The notes beneath the pieces were generated by a model. It saw only the letters and a list, made by a program, of their open reading frames with translations, was not told where the DNA came from and searched no databases. Below, one piece after another: positions 41,953 through 58,263 of a stretch of 64,000 bases of DNA. Each line of letters starts with the position of its first letter. The stretch's first letter is position 1. The translations under genes were made by a program, and so were the position numbers. The stretch is from Lineus longissimus (Eukaryota > Nemertea > Pilidiophora > Heteronemertea > Lineidae), in NCBI RefSeq assembly GCF_910592395.1, contig NC_088322.1, positions 12,643,431-12,707,430 on the forward strand. The letters are read 5' to 3'.

Positions 41953-44900
41953 ACGACGGACGCCACGGTATGGGATAAGCTCACCTCTGCTAAGAGGTGA
42001 GCTAAAAATCAGAAAACCTTTCATTTGATAACTGCTCAAAAAAGCTTACTTTTGGTCTGATATGATAAATATTAAGTTCTTTAGAGAGGCATAAATTTTT
42101 CAATTTCCAATAATCTACCTTCAAGCAAACTCTTTTCTATAGCTCGCTGAATTTCCTCTTCGTCAAAATCAGTCACTGCATGACCCTGGAACAAATAAAA
42201 ACGTACATGAGTCAATAAGACTCATGACATTTGCTGAAATAAAACACAACACATGCATGTATGAACTTAGCAATACTTGTAGATCAGTGGACTTGGTTAT
42301 CGAACCAATGATATTTGGATTTCGAGTCTGCACATGAACTTATTTTCACGCCAAGCTTCGATTGCTAACATGTCACCCACAAGACCAAACTACCACTTGC
42401 CAGGCACTGACGGTGTTTAGCTTTTTGGCCAGGTAACGTACCGTATCAGTTCGACTTTTCTCGAGAGCAGCTGCCAGCTGATTGTCTTCATTCTCACGGG
42501 CATACTCTCTCATCCAATCAGAACTGGGCGCTGTCAGCTTTGGGGCGGAGCAGCCTTCTTTAGGCTGGCTAGAGGTCAGGTCATGTAGGTCATTTACATC
42601 TGGGCCTACAAAAGAAAAAAATTGAAAATATCGAAATGGGAGGCCACAAGTCAGCAATGAGAACTGCCTTGAACTGCATTTATTTTTCGGCTGCCACAGA
42701 CAACAATCACAATATACTCACAGGACAGATCAACTTCATCGTGGGGATATCGAATAGGAGATCTCATTGCACCATGCTGTGATCTCTCAAAGCCTCCACA
42801 AAGGTGTCTCCTCTTAGCCTCACTGAGAGAGTTCCAATGACACTCCTGATCGTCATCAGAAGAAGATTCTGGTGCGACATGTTTGTCCTCGGGCTCTTTT
42901 TTACGACTAGAAGCCAACCCGTCGGTAACATCAAAACCTGCTGATTTGGAATTACTCGAGTGCAAAAAGTCCGGAACCGAATTCTTATCCGTAGGCCGTT
43001 TCTTCAAACTGCCACTAGATACTGCATCCCAAGTATCATAACTTTTGGAACGGTCATACTTCTGTGCGCTGAAAGCTCTGCGACCAAATGATTTTGAGAG
43101 GCTCGTCTGTTTGAGTTTTTGTTCAGATTTACTATAGCTCAATCCTTGTCGTTTTAACGTCAAACGTTCTGGCGTGTGTTCCCTTGGTTTCTTTGAAATA
43201 AAAGTTTTTGTTTGATTCCAACTGAATGGGTCCCCAGATTTGCATCTTTTCCTTGAAGTGTCAGAATCAAATATGTCCCCTGACTGCACCGCTGCCTTAT
43301 TACAGTTGAAAGGGTCATCATCTTCAGCAGACGATATGACAACCAGTTCCTTTTCACTCGATTCCTGTTTGCCACTTTCTCCGTGACTTTGATCAGAATG
43401 TTTGTCAATTTCCAACAGAACCGAATCATCCAAATCTTCGTCAAAATACGATGCAATATCGCCATCCGGTCCATTTTTAATTTTAACCGTCACGCTTTGA
43501 ACAGAGTTTTTCGCATCAGAAACAGCACCATTTAAACCCCGCTGGGAATTATCCCCACCACCGCCAGCACCACCACCTGAACACTCCACAGAATTTGAGC
43601 CCTCTTTATCGGAGTCGGAATCACAAAGACTGGCTGGCCGTCCATCTGTAACCAAAAAGTCCTCTTCCGCTCCTTCAAAATATGACTCTGTATGCTCCAA
43701 TATCGCACCGAATTGCTCCAAAACATCAATACCAGAAGTTTTCTTGAGTCCTGTCAAATGATGGTCACTTTCCGACTCCGTTCCGCCAGATGTCACACGA
43801 TTGTTCCGATGAGCACCACAGCTAGAAATTGGACCATCGCTTTCTCTCGATATATCCGATCCGTTTTTGTCTATTCCAGACCCCCCATTCTCATCACCTA
43901 AAGATGCCCCAGTCTCCACTGAACTCTGGTTCATGGCATACTGTATCATTTCCTCCTCTGACATCTTCTCGAGTTGAGATGCACTGATGTACCCTGACGT
44001 AAAGTTTGAGATCTCTACAGTTTTTTTTGGCACCTCTCGTTGCTGAGACTCGGCCTTGCTGAGCTCCATTGCCTCGCGGAATTCACGTTCTTCCCGTCTT
44101 TTGGCTTCCTCCATCATTTGTTTCTCTTTTAAGCTCTCTTGAATAACCTGAATGTGACGAAGATAAAGTCAGGAACTATCATAAGGTCCTCTGCTGGCAG
44201 TGCTGCCTCAAAATTTGCACGAGCATACTCCTTATTTTTAGGTTATGATAAGTTTGAACATGGGTAAGGGAGGCTGAAGAATTGTGGCTCGTTTCGCTGG
44301 GGCCGGTTTGCTACCTGCCAGCTAGTTTAATATAGGGAACAAACTGCCTTCTTGCCAGGTGCAAGTAATATGTCATCATTCTAGAACTCACATGTATATT
44401 TTCATTGCCAACTACATCAGAGGTCCTACTTAGATATTCATTGAAAGGTTGGGGGAACTCCAGAGTTTCTATACTCACCCTAAATGCTTCCGCATCAGCC
44501 CGAGATTTTGAAGGCTGTGGCTTTTTCTCAGAGTCATCATCACTGTCTGCAAAAGTGCTGGCCCTTTTGAATGAGAACTTTCTCCCGCCAGGAGCATCCA
44601 AGTCTAATCTCCGCCTAGTTCCATCAGGGGCATCGAAGTCCTGTGGTTTCTGGCTGGGTGGTCGCTTTTGTGGACTGCAAGGGAAAGACAGATAGGACGT
44701 TTGTCAGAGTTAAACACCTTTGAAGCCCTAAGGTGTGGCACTGTAACCCGTCTTGCGAAAATATTTAGCTTGCAAAAATAAAGGGGTTTATAGTGACTTA
44801 CGTCATATGCATTGAGGGTGGCTGTGGTGGTGAAGTTTCCTCCTCGCAATGTGGACCAAGCGCAATGAATTTTGGAATGTCTATGTCTCGGGCAGTCTTA

Positions 44901-47130
44901 TAATTGGCAGCTAGGGTGTTGTAGGAGTATCGCTTTAGGTGAAGGATGAGAACCCTAGAGGTAAAAGGAACGAGAGATTTCAGAAAATCTTTGATTGTAC
45001 AGCAAAGCAAGGAGCTCTATCTGGCCACCTTGGTAGTCTTACATGTGTCCCACAGCTGCAACCTGTCCTTTTCAATGAAATTTGGCCACTTGGCCTTGCT
45101 AAATGTGGTGGATATCGGTACTGGAATAAACTTGAATGATCCGAAACCTTTATTCACAAAACGTGCATGCTGCAAGTGTATATATGAGATGTTTTACCGT
45201 GGCAATTTGGCAAACTTGTGAGTGACTTCGGACTCTTTATGCCCACACTCTTCACATCTGTACTCTATCATCTCCTTCCGGAGGAAATTGTCTAATGCAT
45301 CTTGGAGGGAGAGTGGGTATGGACAATTTCTGGAAATAGAAAGATGAACCGGTGTGGCTTTCAAGGAACAGAAATTACTGACTCTTCTTTAATTTTGGGC
45401 TTGCAGACGTGGAAACGAGTATACAATCCCAATCATGGCCAAAAAAGGTCATCGATTGACTTAACATTAGTGCTATTATTCAATGGATTTATATAGTTCA
45501 TTGCAATGAAACTACATGTACGTCATTTCTGATCTGGGATTGTTCTCTCAACTTACTTGTACTTTCTCGGCATATCTACTGACAGGTCGACAAACTGCTC
45601 AGTCTTCGTGACCTGTTCGTGACACACTTGACAAGTAATAGTGTGAATAATCTCAAACTCGAAGTTCATGGACGTCGGATTCAGCAGCAATTCTTGAACA
45701 GGGACGTTTTCATTGTCATCATCGAGGTGTGGCGGAGGCTTGCTTGCCTTGATGATTTCCTCTTTCAATTGGTCTAGTACTTGATTCAGGAATTCATGTG
45801 CATCCTAAAACGACAGAACAACTATAAACCTACATGCACTAGTCTTGACAGGATCACTTACATTGTCAAGGTAAACAGACTTCGGATTTATCACTGATGA
45901 CTCTATTTAGATTTTGTTTTGAAGAGATACGCGACAAATCTCTTTGGATAGAACCATATTATTTCAGAATCAGAATACTAAGTAAAATATAGAAATATAA
46001 ACTTTTCAGGTGAAAGATAGGAAAGCTGCAAATAAATCCTGGCGCAAATATTTCCCGGTTACAGTTACGAGTTAGTATTTAATGAAATGGCCAGGGCCAT
46101 TGTGCTCACCTCATGTGGAGGAAAGATGGATAAAGAGCATGGTATTGTGTCATGTAGTGTTAGGTTTGATGTAGGTCCAAGCAATTACAATTTCCCCAAA
46201 ATGGCCAATTTACAGTACATTCGACCTCTGTGACCTTGAAAAGTAGGTCAAATCAAAGAAGACCCGGGTGACACATTGAATGGTTGTTAGAATTAGATGT
46301 ACCTATGATATAAAATTGGTGCCAATCGGGCAAGTCATTACTGGGAATAATGGCATTTTGAAGAATTTAGGATTTGGCCCCCTCCCTGGAGGCCAAACGG
46401 CAAATCAGATCGCACCAAACTTCGGTACCTGAGATCACCTGACCAAGGGGTACACGTGTACTTAATTTGTGATCAATAGTCATTGCAGTTAAGAAACGTG
46501 CCATAGTTACGGCCTGACAGCGAATTTACGCCATTTGACCTTTGTGACCTTGACAAGAAGGTCAAATTAAAAACATGTGTGACATATACTGTATGGTGGT
46601 TAGATGTACCCATGATATCAAATTGGTGGCAATCGGGCAAGAAGTTAAGGAATAATCACATTTTTAAGGTTTTTGGATTTTGCCCCCTGGTGGTCAAGTG
46701 GTGAATCATATTGGACCAAACTTCGGTCCCTGAGATCACCTGACTAAGGGGTAAATGTGTACCAAATTTGGTATCAATAGTCATTGCAGTTTAGAAACGT
46801 GCCATCGTTACATCCTAACGGCCAATTTACACCATTTGACCTCTGTGACCTTGAAAAGGAGGTCAAATCAAAAACCCGGAGGATATATGATGCACCTTTG
46901 CTAGAAGTACCTACCATATTTTTTTCAAAATTTCCCGACTACTATTAAGGGAGATATTGCATATTTTCACTTTTAACGTTTGGCCCCCTGGTGGCCAAAC
47001 CATGAAACAAATCGGATTGAAACTTAGTCTCCAAGGTGTCATTACATAAGGGTACATGTGTACAAAGTTTCAACTCAATAGCTCTAACAGTTACGAAACG
47101 TGCCCTGCTAACGGACGACGGACGACGACG

Positions 47131-47177
<47 letters not shown>

Positions 47178-50017
47178 ACGACGGACGCCACGGTATGGGA
47201 TAAGCTCACCTCTGCTAAGAGGTGAGCTAAAAATATGATGTCTTACATGTTGTTCATAACCCGAGAACCTCTTAGCAGTCGTAGAAATTGCACTTTTGAC
47301 TTGGCGTAATGCTGCTCGTCTCTTCTCTTGTGAAACTTGTGCCTTCTTACATCGCAGAAGATGAGCCAGGGATCTGAAAACATTTGTATCATCCTTCAAT
47401 GCAGGTGACCATCAAAATAGTTGAGCCACCAGATTTACAAAGTTGACACATTGTTAAAGAGGTCAACTGGTATTTGTGAAGGGTTGAGAGGAGTTGAGTT
47501 TGCAAGGCTCAAGTGCTATTCTTTTCATATTTTTCTTTTCGGGTAAGGAGTACATGAATTCAGTTTGAGGGGCGGACGAATGAGGAGTATCAAGCTTTTC
47601 TCTGAAGCCACACACATTTCCCGACTTACTTGAAGAGATTTTCGTTGTTGGGCATCTTGCGATGGAGATTTTCATTCTGGATATCGGCGGAGAACGTTTC
47701 CAAGTTGAACAGTGCTTGAAGGATGGCGTTCATGTAGCATGTGTTGCCAAGGTTTGAAAAGCTGGAAAAGAAAGAATTGGGTTATTTCTGCAGACTTATC
47801 CGTGTCCAAATAAAGAAAGGGAGTAAAATTTGTATTTAAGTTAGTTATATTCCTGGTTCTTTACATTCCTTTGATTCTCTGGCCCTGACTGCCTGTGCCA
47901 GGGAAGGCTTTGCAATCCAATTGTCTCACCTAACATTGTACTTTGAATCTACGAAATAGTTACAGTCAGAAGTTAAGAGTGACTGAGCCAATACTGTACA
48001 ATACCGTAGCTAGAGACCAAAGTCAGAAACAGAACTACCACAGCGAAGGCAAAACCCTGAAACTCACCCCTGAAGACCGGCAGCTTGTGAATTAAAACTG
48101 GATGAACTATGAGATTTTCCCCAGACATAACTGCTGGCACAAGCATCTACTAAGCGAGGCTTCTTCAACTTTGGGCCTGCTGATAAACTCACCAACCCAG
48201 GTGCACGCTTGATACCACTGAAATAAGAAAAGGAGATGTCATCAAAGAACTTTAGAATGAGATGTTGAGTTACACGTGCCCTGTGCTTGAAATCACAGCA
48301 GTTATCATTTGAAACCTACCTACTCATTCCGAATGCGCCATATGATTTCTGTGATGAGACGTTGTAGAAAAGTACAGGTTTGTACGACTCCAACTCCAGT
48401 GTCTCTCCGGATTTCTCTTTTGCCTTTTCGAGAAATTGTCTTGATCTATCAGTCTTTCTTTCTCCGTGGTGGGAACTGTAAATGAATTATTATCATAATG
48501 GAATACATTAATTTACAAAACACTTTGTCGGACTAGTCGTCCCTTCTGGTGACAATGATCACACATAAGGCAAAGTGAGTTGCTGTGCATGTCAAGAGCA
48601 TGTCCGTCCAACATTTCAAGTTTTACACATTTGAAGTCAGAGATTACCATACTTATTTGGAAGAAAGCCTTAGATAAAATTACATGACTGAAAACCTCAA
48701 CAGCCCCAAAAAGTTGGTATGGTGGATATGAAAAAGTATGAATGCTTGACTCCTCAAAACATGGTCGCGAAGTGGGCATGACCTGATGCTAATGAACAAC
48801 CTTTCAACAAATTTCAACTCTAATTTTACCTGGGGAATTTCTTTTCTGATCCTTGACAAGTGTTCTCTTTATTGTATTTGTGTTCAGACCTCGGGGTCGA
48901 CTTGGCTGCAGGGGTATCAAACGTCCGGTTTGGCGTCTTTAGGACAGCGTCAGAGTGACTCTGATATGGTACAAAGTCTGAATAGATAGAACGGTTTACG
49001 GTTCAGAGTCAGAGAAACAAGTTCCCACCACAGACCAGTGACTTAAGCACCCGGCAAACAAACAATTTTTGTTGCTGCGACAATTATCATTTCGATGAGC
49101 AATAAAAAATTGATCATCTGCAGGTGAAACTAGTCGGGTAATTGTAGGTTTGATATTGATGACGGGTTGGAGTGATTATCGATTCTTGTTGCAGGTACCA
49201 CTACCAGCAATGACCATGACAAACAAGAGATTTTTGTTGCAAGCAATCATGATCACAGCAACCTGGAGTGCTCACCTGGTGTGGTACTTATCTCTCTTTT
49301 CTGTATTTTCTTCAAACAGTCATGAAAAGTTTTCAGGACCAAAGGATCTCCTTCCCTGATCATTATGGTAGTTCCATTACTGTCACGCAACTTGATCATT
49401 ATGCGGCTGTAATTGTTATAACCCGTCACTTTCTCTAGACTTTTACTTGTCAGCTGAAAAAGTGAAATGAAAGAATGAATAGTTACAAAACCAGCTGATA
49501 TTCTATTATTTGTAGCAGCCATTTTAAAAAGACACAACTTTAAGGGCTACACGTCCAGAATAGCAGTGTTCTCCAAAAAAGGGTTTTCTCAAGGTAGGCT
49601 AGTAGTAGTAGTACCCTTGATATTCAAGAAGTTTTGCATGTGTGCAACACAAGGTAGGGCGGCCAGCAACTTTTTGTATATAATGAGGCTGACGCCCAGT
49701 GTTTGGCAGTGCCATATAGACCGGTCAAGGAAAAACAACACCTTCATATTATTATATCGTCTCGATTTCGTACACCACCGTATTGAAGAACTCGGAGTTA
49801 CTGCCAGCTAGGGGTAACATATACAAAAACTTACCGGAAATGACGGAGCAGGAGCTTTAGGGTTTGCATCGTAGGACATGAAGAGTTTGATGACATTATG
49901 TTGAGGGTCTCTCCTGATCGTAAGGGCTCCAGATAACCAGCCCTTTTTGCTGTCGGTCAACCCATCGTACTTGATTGATCCTTTTGCATAACCAAGAATG
50001 TGAGTGTCACAAGACAT
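39867..50017 (-). CDS. USP37: USP37-type ubiquitin carboxyl-terminal hydrolase, 17 coding exons
   Basis: Cysteine protease that removes ubiquitin from substrates; vertebrate USP37 acts in the cell cycle on cyclin A and replication factors. Exons: 50017-49835, 49453-49276, 48977-48830, 48475-48320, 48217-48068, 47761-47630, 47373-47247, 45804-45557, 45329-45198, 44954-44802, 44674-44479, 44147-42722, 42605-42442, 42185-42119, 40754-40651, 40511-40303, 39957-39867. They sum to 3,864 nt, 1,287 codons plus stop, with every phase consistent. Residues 1-120 match the USP37 PH-like N-domain. The Cys box is NLGNTCYMN (Cys280) and the His box SAGHYVSDVYD (His1213), followed by SYDDS for the acid residue. 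Zinc-ribbon CxxC pairs lie between (CQVC, CEEC). A long acidic insert carries ubiquitin-interacting-motif-like helices near 620, 1115 and 1140. A KEN motif is at 157-159. The first ATG follows an acceptor at 50049, so a 5' UTR exon probably lies upstream. Confidence 0.93.
40816..42009. repeat. Dispersed repeat family, copy A (USP37 intron)
   Basis: Starts AATGAAATGGCCAGGGCCAT and ends in an (ACG)n array at about 41847-41962. After the array comes a perfect 11-bp hairpin (AGCTCACCTCT, loop GCTA, AGAGGTGAGCT) and then AAAAAT. The body is three tandem ~300-bp units. Each has GACCTCTGTGACCTTGA, GGCCCCCTGGTGGCCAA-like and GAAACGTGCCAT motifs. GCTCACCT near the left end is inverted relative to AGGTGAGC at the right end. 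It encodes nothing convincing. Copy B is about 98% identical. Confidence 0.85.
41847..41962. repeat. (ACG)n microsatellite
   Basis: About 37 copies of GAC/ACG with a GCC interruption near 41881 and GGACGACGG variants at both ends. It is part of repeat copy A. Apparent poly-Arg, poly-Thr and poly-Ser frames here are artefacts. Confidence 0.9.
46081..47235. repeat. Dispersed repeat family, copy B (USP37 intron, next to a splice donor)
   Basis: Near-identical to copy A, with roughly 17 base differences by eye outside the shorter (ACG)n array at about 47110-47189. The right end with its hairpin stops about 11 bp from the donor of the exon 47373-47247. The insertion therefore sits right beside the splice site without destroying it. 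Confidence 0.85.
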
Positions 50018-50074
50018 CTTGGCCTTGGGTTTGCTGGCAGGATGAACTCCTGAAGTAAAGAAGACATTTAAAAA

Positions 50075-51645
50075 TGAAACGGCCAGGGGCCATTGTGCTC
50101 ACCGTATAGATATTTGGTGCTTTGTAATTCATCCAGATTAAGAAACATTGTACATGTATAGTATATAGGTCAAACCAAAGTCGGTATGACATGTGATGTA
50201 TCGTTGCTTGGAGTAAGTACCATAAGAATATCATCAAAAACAAGTCAATAATAAACGAGATATTGCACTTTTTACCTATTTTAGTTTTGGCCTCCTGGTG
50301 GCCGAGTTGAGTACCAGATCAGATCGAAATTCGGTGTCCGAGGTTACATGACGTAGGGAGTCATGTGTATCAAATTTCAAGTTCAAAGCTTTAGTGGTTA
50401 AGAAACGTGCCATAGTTACAATCAAACGACAAATTTACGCCATTTGACCTCTGTGACCTTGAAAAGCAGGTCAGATCAAAAACTCATATGATATGTGATG
50501 TATCCTTGCTAGGAGAACCTACCATAAAAATGTTATTGAAAACGAATCACTAAAAATAAGCAAGATATTGCACTTCTTACTTTTTCCATTATGGCCCCCT
50601 GGTGGCCGAATAAAGAATCAGATCGAGCCAAAATTTGGCATCAGAGGTTATCTGATGTAGGGGGTTATATGCACCAAGTTTCAAGTTCATAGCTTTACTG
50701 GTTAAGAAACGTGCCATAGTTTACACTCTAACGGCCAATTTACGCCATATGACCTCTGTGACCTTGAAAAGTAGGTCAAATTGAAAACCCGTAAGATATG
50801 TGATGCATTCTTCCTAAGGGTACCTACCATAAAAATTTTATCAAAAACAAGTCACTTATAAGCGAGATATCACACTTTTTAGATTTCCACTTTTGGCCCC
50901 CTGGTGGCAAAGTTGAGAATCAGATCAAACTGAAATTCAGCACCAGAGGCTATGTGATATAGGGGGTTATATGTACCAAGTTTCAAGTTCATAGCTTTAG
51001 TGGTTAAGAAACGTGCCATAGTTTACACTCTAACGGCCAATTTACGCCATATGACCTCTGTGACCTTGAAAAGTAGGTCAAATTGAAAACCCGTAAGATA
51101 TGTGATGTATCCTCCTAAGGGTACCTACCATAAAAATTTTATCGAAAACAAGTCACTTATAAGCGAGATATCACACTTTTTAGATATCCACATTTGGCCC
51201 CCTGGTGGCAAAGTTGAGAATCAGATCAAACTGAAATTCAGCACCAGAGGCTATGTGATATAGGGGGTTATATGTACCAAGTTTCAAGTTCATAGCTTTA
51301 GTGGTTAAGAAACGTGCCATAGTTTACACTCTAACGGCCAATTTACGCCATATGACCTCTGTGACCTTGAAAAGTAGGTCAAATTAAAAACCCGTATGAT
51401 ATAAGATGTATATTTGCTATGAGTACCTACAACAAAAGTTTCATCGAAAACAAGTCACTAATAAGCGAGATATCACACTTTTTAGATATCCACATTTGGC
51501 CCCCTGGTGGCCAAGTAGAGAATCAGATCGGAGAGAAATTTAGTGTCACGGGTCATCTGACCTAGGGGGTCATGTGTACAAAGTTTTAAGTTCATAGGCC
51601 TAGCGGTTAAGAAACGTGCCACTGTTTTTGAACTAGGATACGACG

Positions 51646-51707
<62 letters not shown>

Positions 51708-51771
51708 ACGACGACGGACGACGGACACTGCGGTATTGTATAGACTCCCCTACGGTGAGCCAAAAATGATT
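50075..51771. repeat. Dispersed repeat family, copy C (5' intron of USP37)
   Basis: An older and longer relative of copies A and B. It starts AATGAAACGGCCAGGGGCCA, has five GAAACGTGCCA-marked ~303-bp units, and ends in an (ACG)n array at about 51640-51726 and a GGTGAGCCAAAAAT terminus. The left arm of the terminal hairpin has decayed. The units around 50,705-51,010 and 51,010-51,310 are almost identical, indicating recent internal tandem duplication. Confidence 0.8.
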
Positions 51772-52080
51772 TCTTGCCAAATGATATGAAGACATGTTAG
51801 CCTGTGGCAGACTCTAGTCTTTGTATTGGCCCTGGTTCGTATCTTAGACGTTAGTCTTTCTTGTCATTAAGTTCCATTGCGATCTGCTGTCCACACACAT
51901 TGTCAAGTCCAGCATGAAGTGAACACACTGTCCTGTGTCCATATCGACAAGACAGTGAAGAACCTCGGTCAGGATATGCCGATGGTTACTGTTGCGCATA
52001 ATCAGTCAGGAGTTTTCGTCCAATGGCAATGGACTGGAGCACAATTCGCCCAATTGTGAGTACCAGTACAGCAGGCCCAT

Positions 52081-52232
52081 GCGCTGCATGCACTTCTCAT
52101 TTTGCATTGGGCCATGCATGAACATGCAATGCATGCATTGGCCATTGCATGCAAGTTTGAGTCTTCTACTATGCATGTAGGCATATGTATGCATGATGTA
52201 GGCCTAGCATTGCAATGCATCATTGCATGCAT
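52081..52232. repeat. TGCATGCA-rich low-complexity cluster
   Basis: ATGCATGC-type octamers recur densely among GGCCATTGCATGC variants. The composition is alternating purine-pyrimidine. No gene is seen. Confidence 0.5.
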
Positions 52233-52508
52233 GACAAATAAAAACATGACATCTTCGTTCCAAATAAAGTGACTTTTTAATAAACCAACGGGATGGACAT
52301 CTCCAAATAGGATGCCTCAATATTCTTTGATAAAGAAAGATAAATTAGGATCACTTTCAAATTATTTTTGTGGTTTCTAAAGCGTACTTTATCGACAAAT
52401 CATCTTGATTCTCTGCATTTTTTCTGGCTTTCCTCATTTCGCGGGGAACACTTCGGTAAAAGTCGGTAAATGTCGGGCGAATTCGCCATGGGATGTTAAT
52501 TTATGCAA

Positions 52509-52647
52509 TAGGGAGTTTTCGCAAACCCACCAGAAACGTCAACGCGAACGCCTATCCCATTGTTCGACAAAGTTATCGGGATCGGGAGGTCGAACAATGG
52601 GATAGGCGTTCACGTTGGCGTTTCGGGGTATTTGCGAAAATTCCCTA
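52509..52647. repeat. Foldback element, ~60-bp arms
   Basis: Left arm from TAGGGAGTTTTCGC and right arm ending GCGAAAATTCCCTA are inverted copies with a handful of mismatches. The innermost 24 bp (GCCTATCCCATTGTTCGAC region) match exactly. The spacer is about 20 nt. No coding content. Confidence 0.75.
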
Positions 52648-52659
52648 ATTATTGTGCAT

Positions 52660-52815
52660 CTTGGCCCGCAATGCTGTAGGAGAGCTCGATAGTGGTGACG
52701 CAAACGCATGAAAGTCAGGATGATTTACTGGGGGATGTCGTCGTCGGTTAAGGTTTCGAGATCGAGCGCGACCAGGGCCCCAGCTGGCAGGTGCTGCCAT
52801 CTGAGCTAAGCAATT
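52660..52815 (-). repeat. tRNA-derived SINE
   Basis: The minus strand reads TTAGCTCAGATGGCAGC (A-box, 52809-52793), then a B-box-like GCTCGATCTC (52767-52758), then a body containing GCGTCACCACTATCGAGCTC. The same body motif occurs at 61033-61060 in the same orientation, so this is a dispersed family. It lies between USP37 and the shared promoter region. Confidence 0.4.
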
Positions 52816-52869
52816 TATCGTATTGCAATAAAAAACGTGATAATACTGATCACAGTTTAGCCATCTGAC

Positions 52870-53070
52870 ATTAATCACGCTTTCACGGGATTTGGCTTTT
52901 TGTATTTCCCGCGTTGCGTCATCCGGAATTCCTCAGTAAAAATACGGAGGATTGCCGGATGGAAAGCGATCTGACCAATCAGAACTGTCGGCTCTAAAGG
53001 TCGTCGGCCATTTTCGCTGTCTATCTTTTTCGGTAATTTGCCTCCGACTATGTTGAAAAATGTGAAAATA
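52870..53070. promoter_or_regulatory. Probable bidirectional promoter of USP37 and cyclin Y
   Basis: The region contains an ETS core CCGGAA (52923), a CCGGAT, a CCAAT box (52975-52979) and a YY1-type GCCATTTT (53007-53014). It has more CpG than its flanks and no TATA box. It sits between the minus-strand USP37 and plus-strand cyclin Y genes, about 0.6 kb before the cyclin Y ATG. This motif set is typical of TATA-less housekeeping promoters. Start sites are not determined. Confidence 0.45.
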
Positions 53071-53150
53071 AATTGTGAAGTTCACCCCTGATTTTTGCGG
53101 ATGCACTGCAGGACGATCATTTTATATATGATAAACAATGCTTGTAAATA

Positions 53151-53363
53151 TTGAGAAGATACACTGTGCAGTATTCTGTTGAGCGGCGTTTCAAAACGGT
53201 GGAGGGACCTCACCCAGGCCAAAATTTGCGTACATTGTGTCTGATGCACTACAAAATGTACAGCGAGTGTCCACAATGTACAGCACCAGAATTGGCTGAT
53301 TTGATGGAATTTTGTTCATGTGACTTTACAATTGATCCATATAACCATACTCTTGTGCGGTGA
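53151..53363 (+). CDS. Possible upstream ORF / Cys-rich microprotein before cyclin Y
   Basis: 70 codons from ATG to TGA, ending about 315 bp before the cyclin Y start. The product is unrecognised. It has five Cys in its second half, including CPQC and CSC, and an acidic stretch (APELADLMEFC). If cyclin Y transcription starts in the upstream CCAAT/YY1 region, this frame lies in its 5' leader as a long uORF. A smaller uORF starts at 53049. It may be a chance frame. Confidence 0.25.
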   Translation: MRRYTVQYSVERRFKTVEGPHPGQNLRTLCLMHYKMYSECPQCTAPELADLMEFCSCDFTIDPYNHTLVR

Positions 53364-53679
53364 ATTAATACTAGGAAAGAGAATTGGAATTCAAACTCAA
53401 AGACAATTCGATAAAATCTAATCGACGGCAACACACCGACGACGCCGTACTCCACTCCACGGTATTGACGGAAGGCCTACCCATCAGTTGGACATTGACA
53501 AAGGCTTTATTTGTTTCGTTTACATGATTAACACTTTGACCAGGCTATAACAGTCTAAACAGTGCCAAAATCAAAGGTATAACAGACAAAAAAGTAGTCT
53601 ACTCCTCTGGACCTGTTTCATTTGTTAGACTCTCTGCCGCTTGATTCATTCATCAGAAAATTAAAAGGAAGACTCAAAG

Positions 53680-58249
<4,570 letters not shown>

Positions 58250-58263
58250 TAATTCTTAATAAA

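Noticed and set aside
40816-42009. Helitron identity for the dispersed repeat
   Set aside because: The 3' hairpin is suggestive, but the 5' TC and the usual hairpin-to-CTRR spacing are absent. Left unclassified.
41646-42039. Poly-Arg, poly-Ser and poly-Thr frames
   Set aside because: They read through an (ACG)n microsatellite inside a dispersed repeat. The same occurs near 47056-47399 and 51482-51795.
42651-42721. Extension of the long USP37 exon to the open-frame end
   Set aside because: A consensus donor (CCT|GTGAGT) at 42722/42721 joins in phase to the next exon, and the extension has no family similarity.
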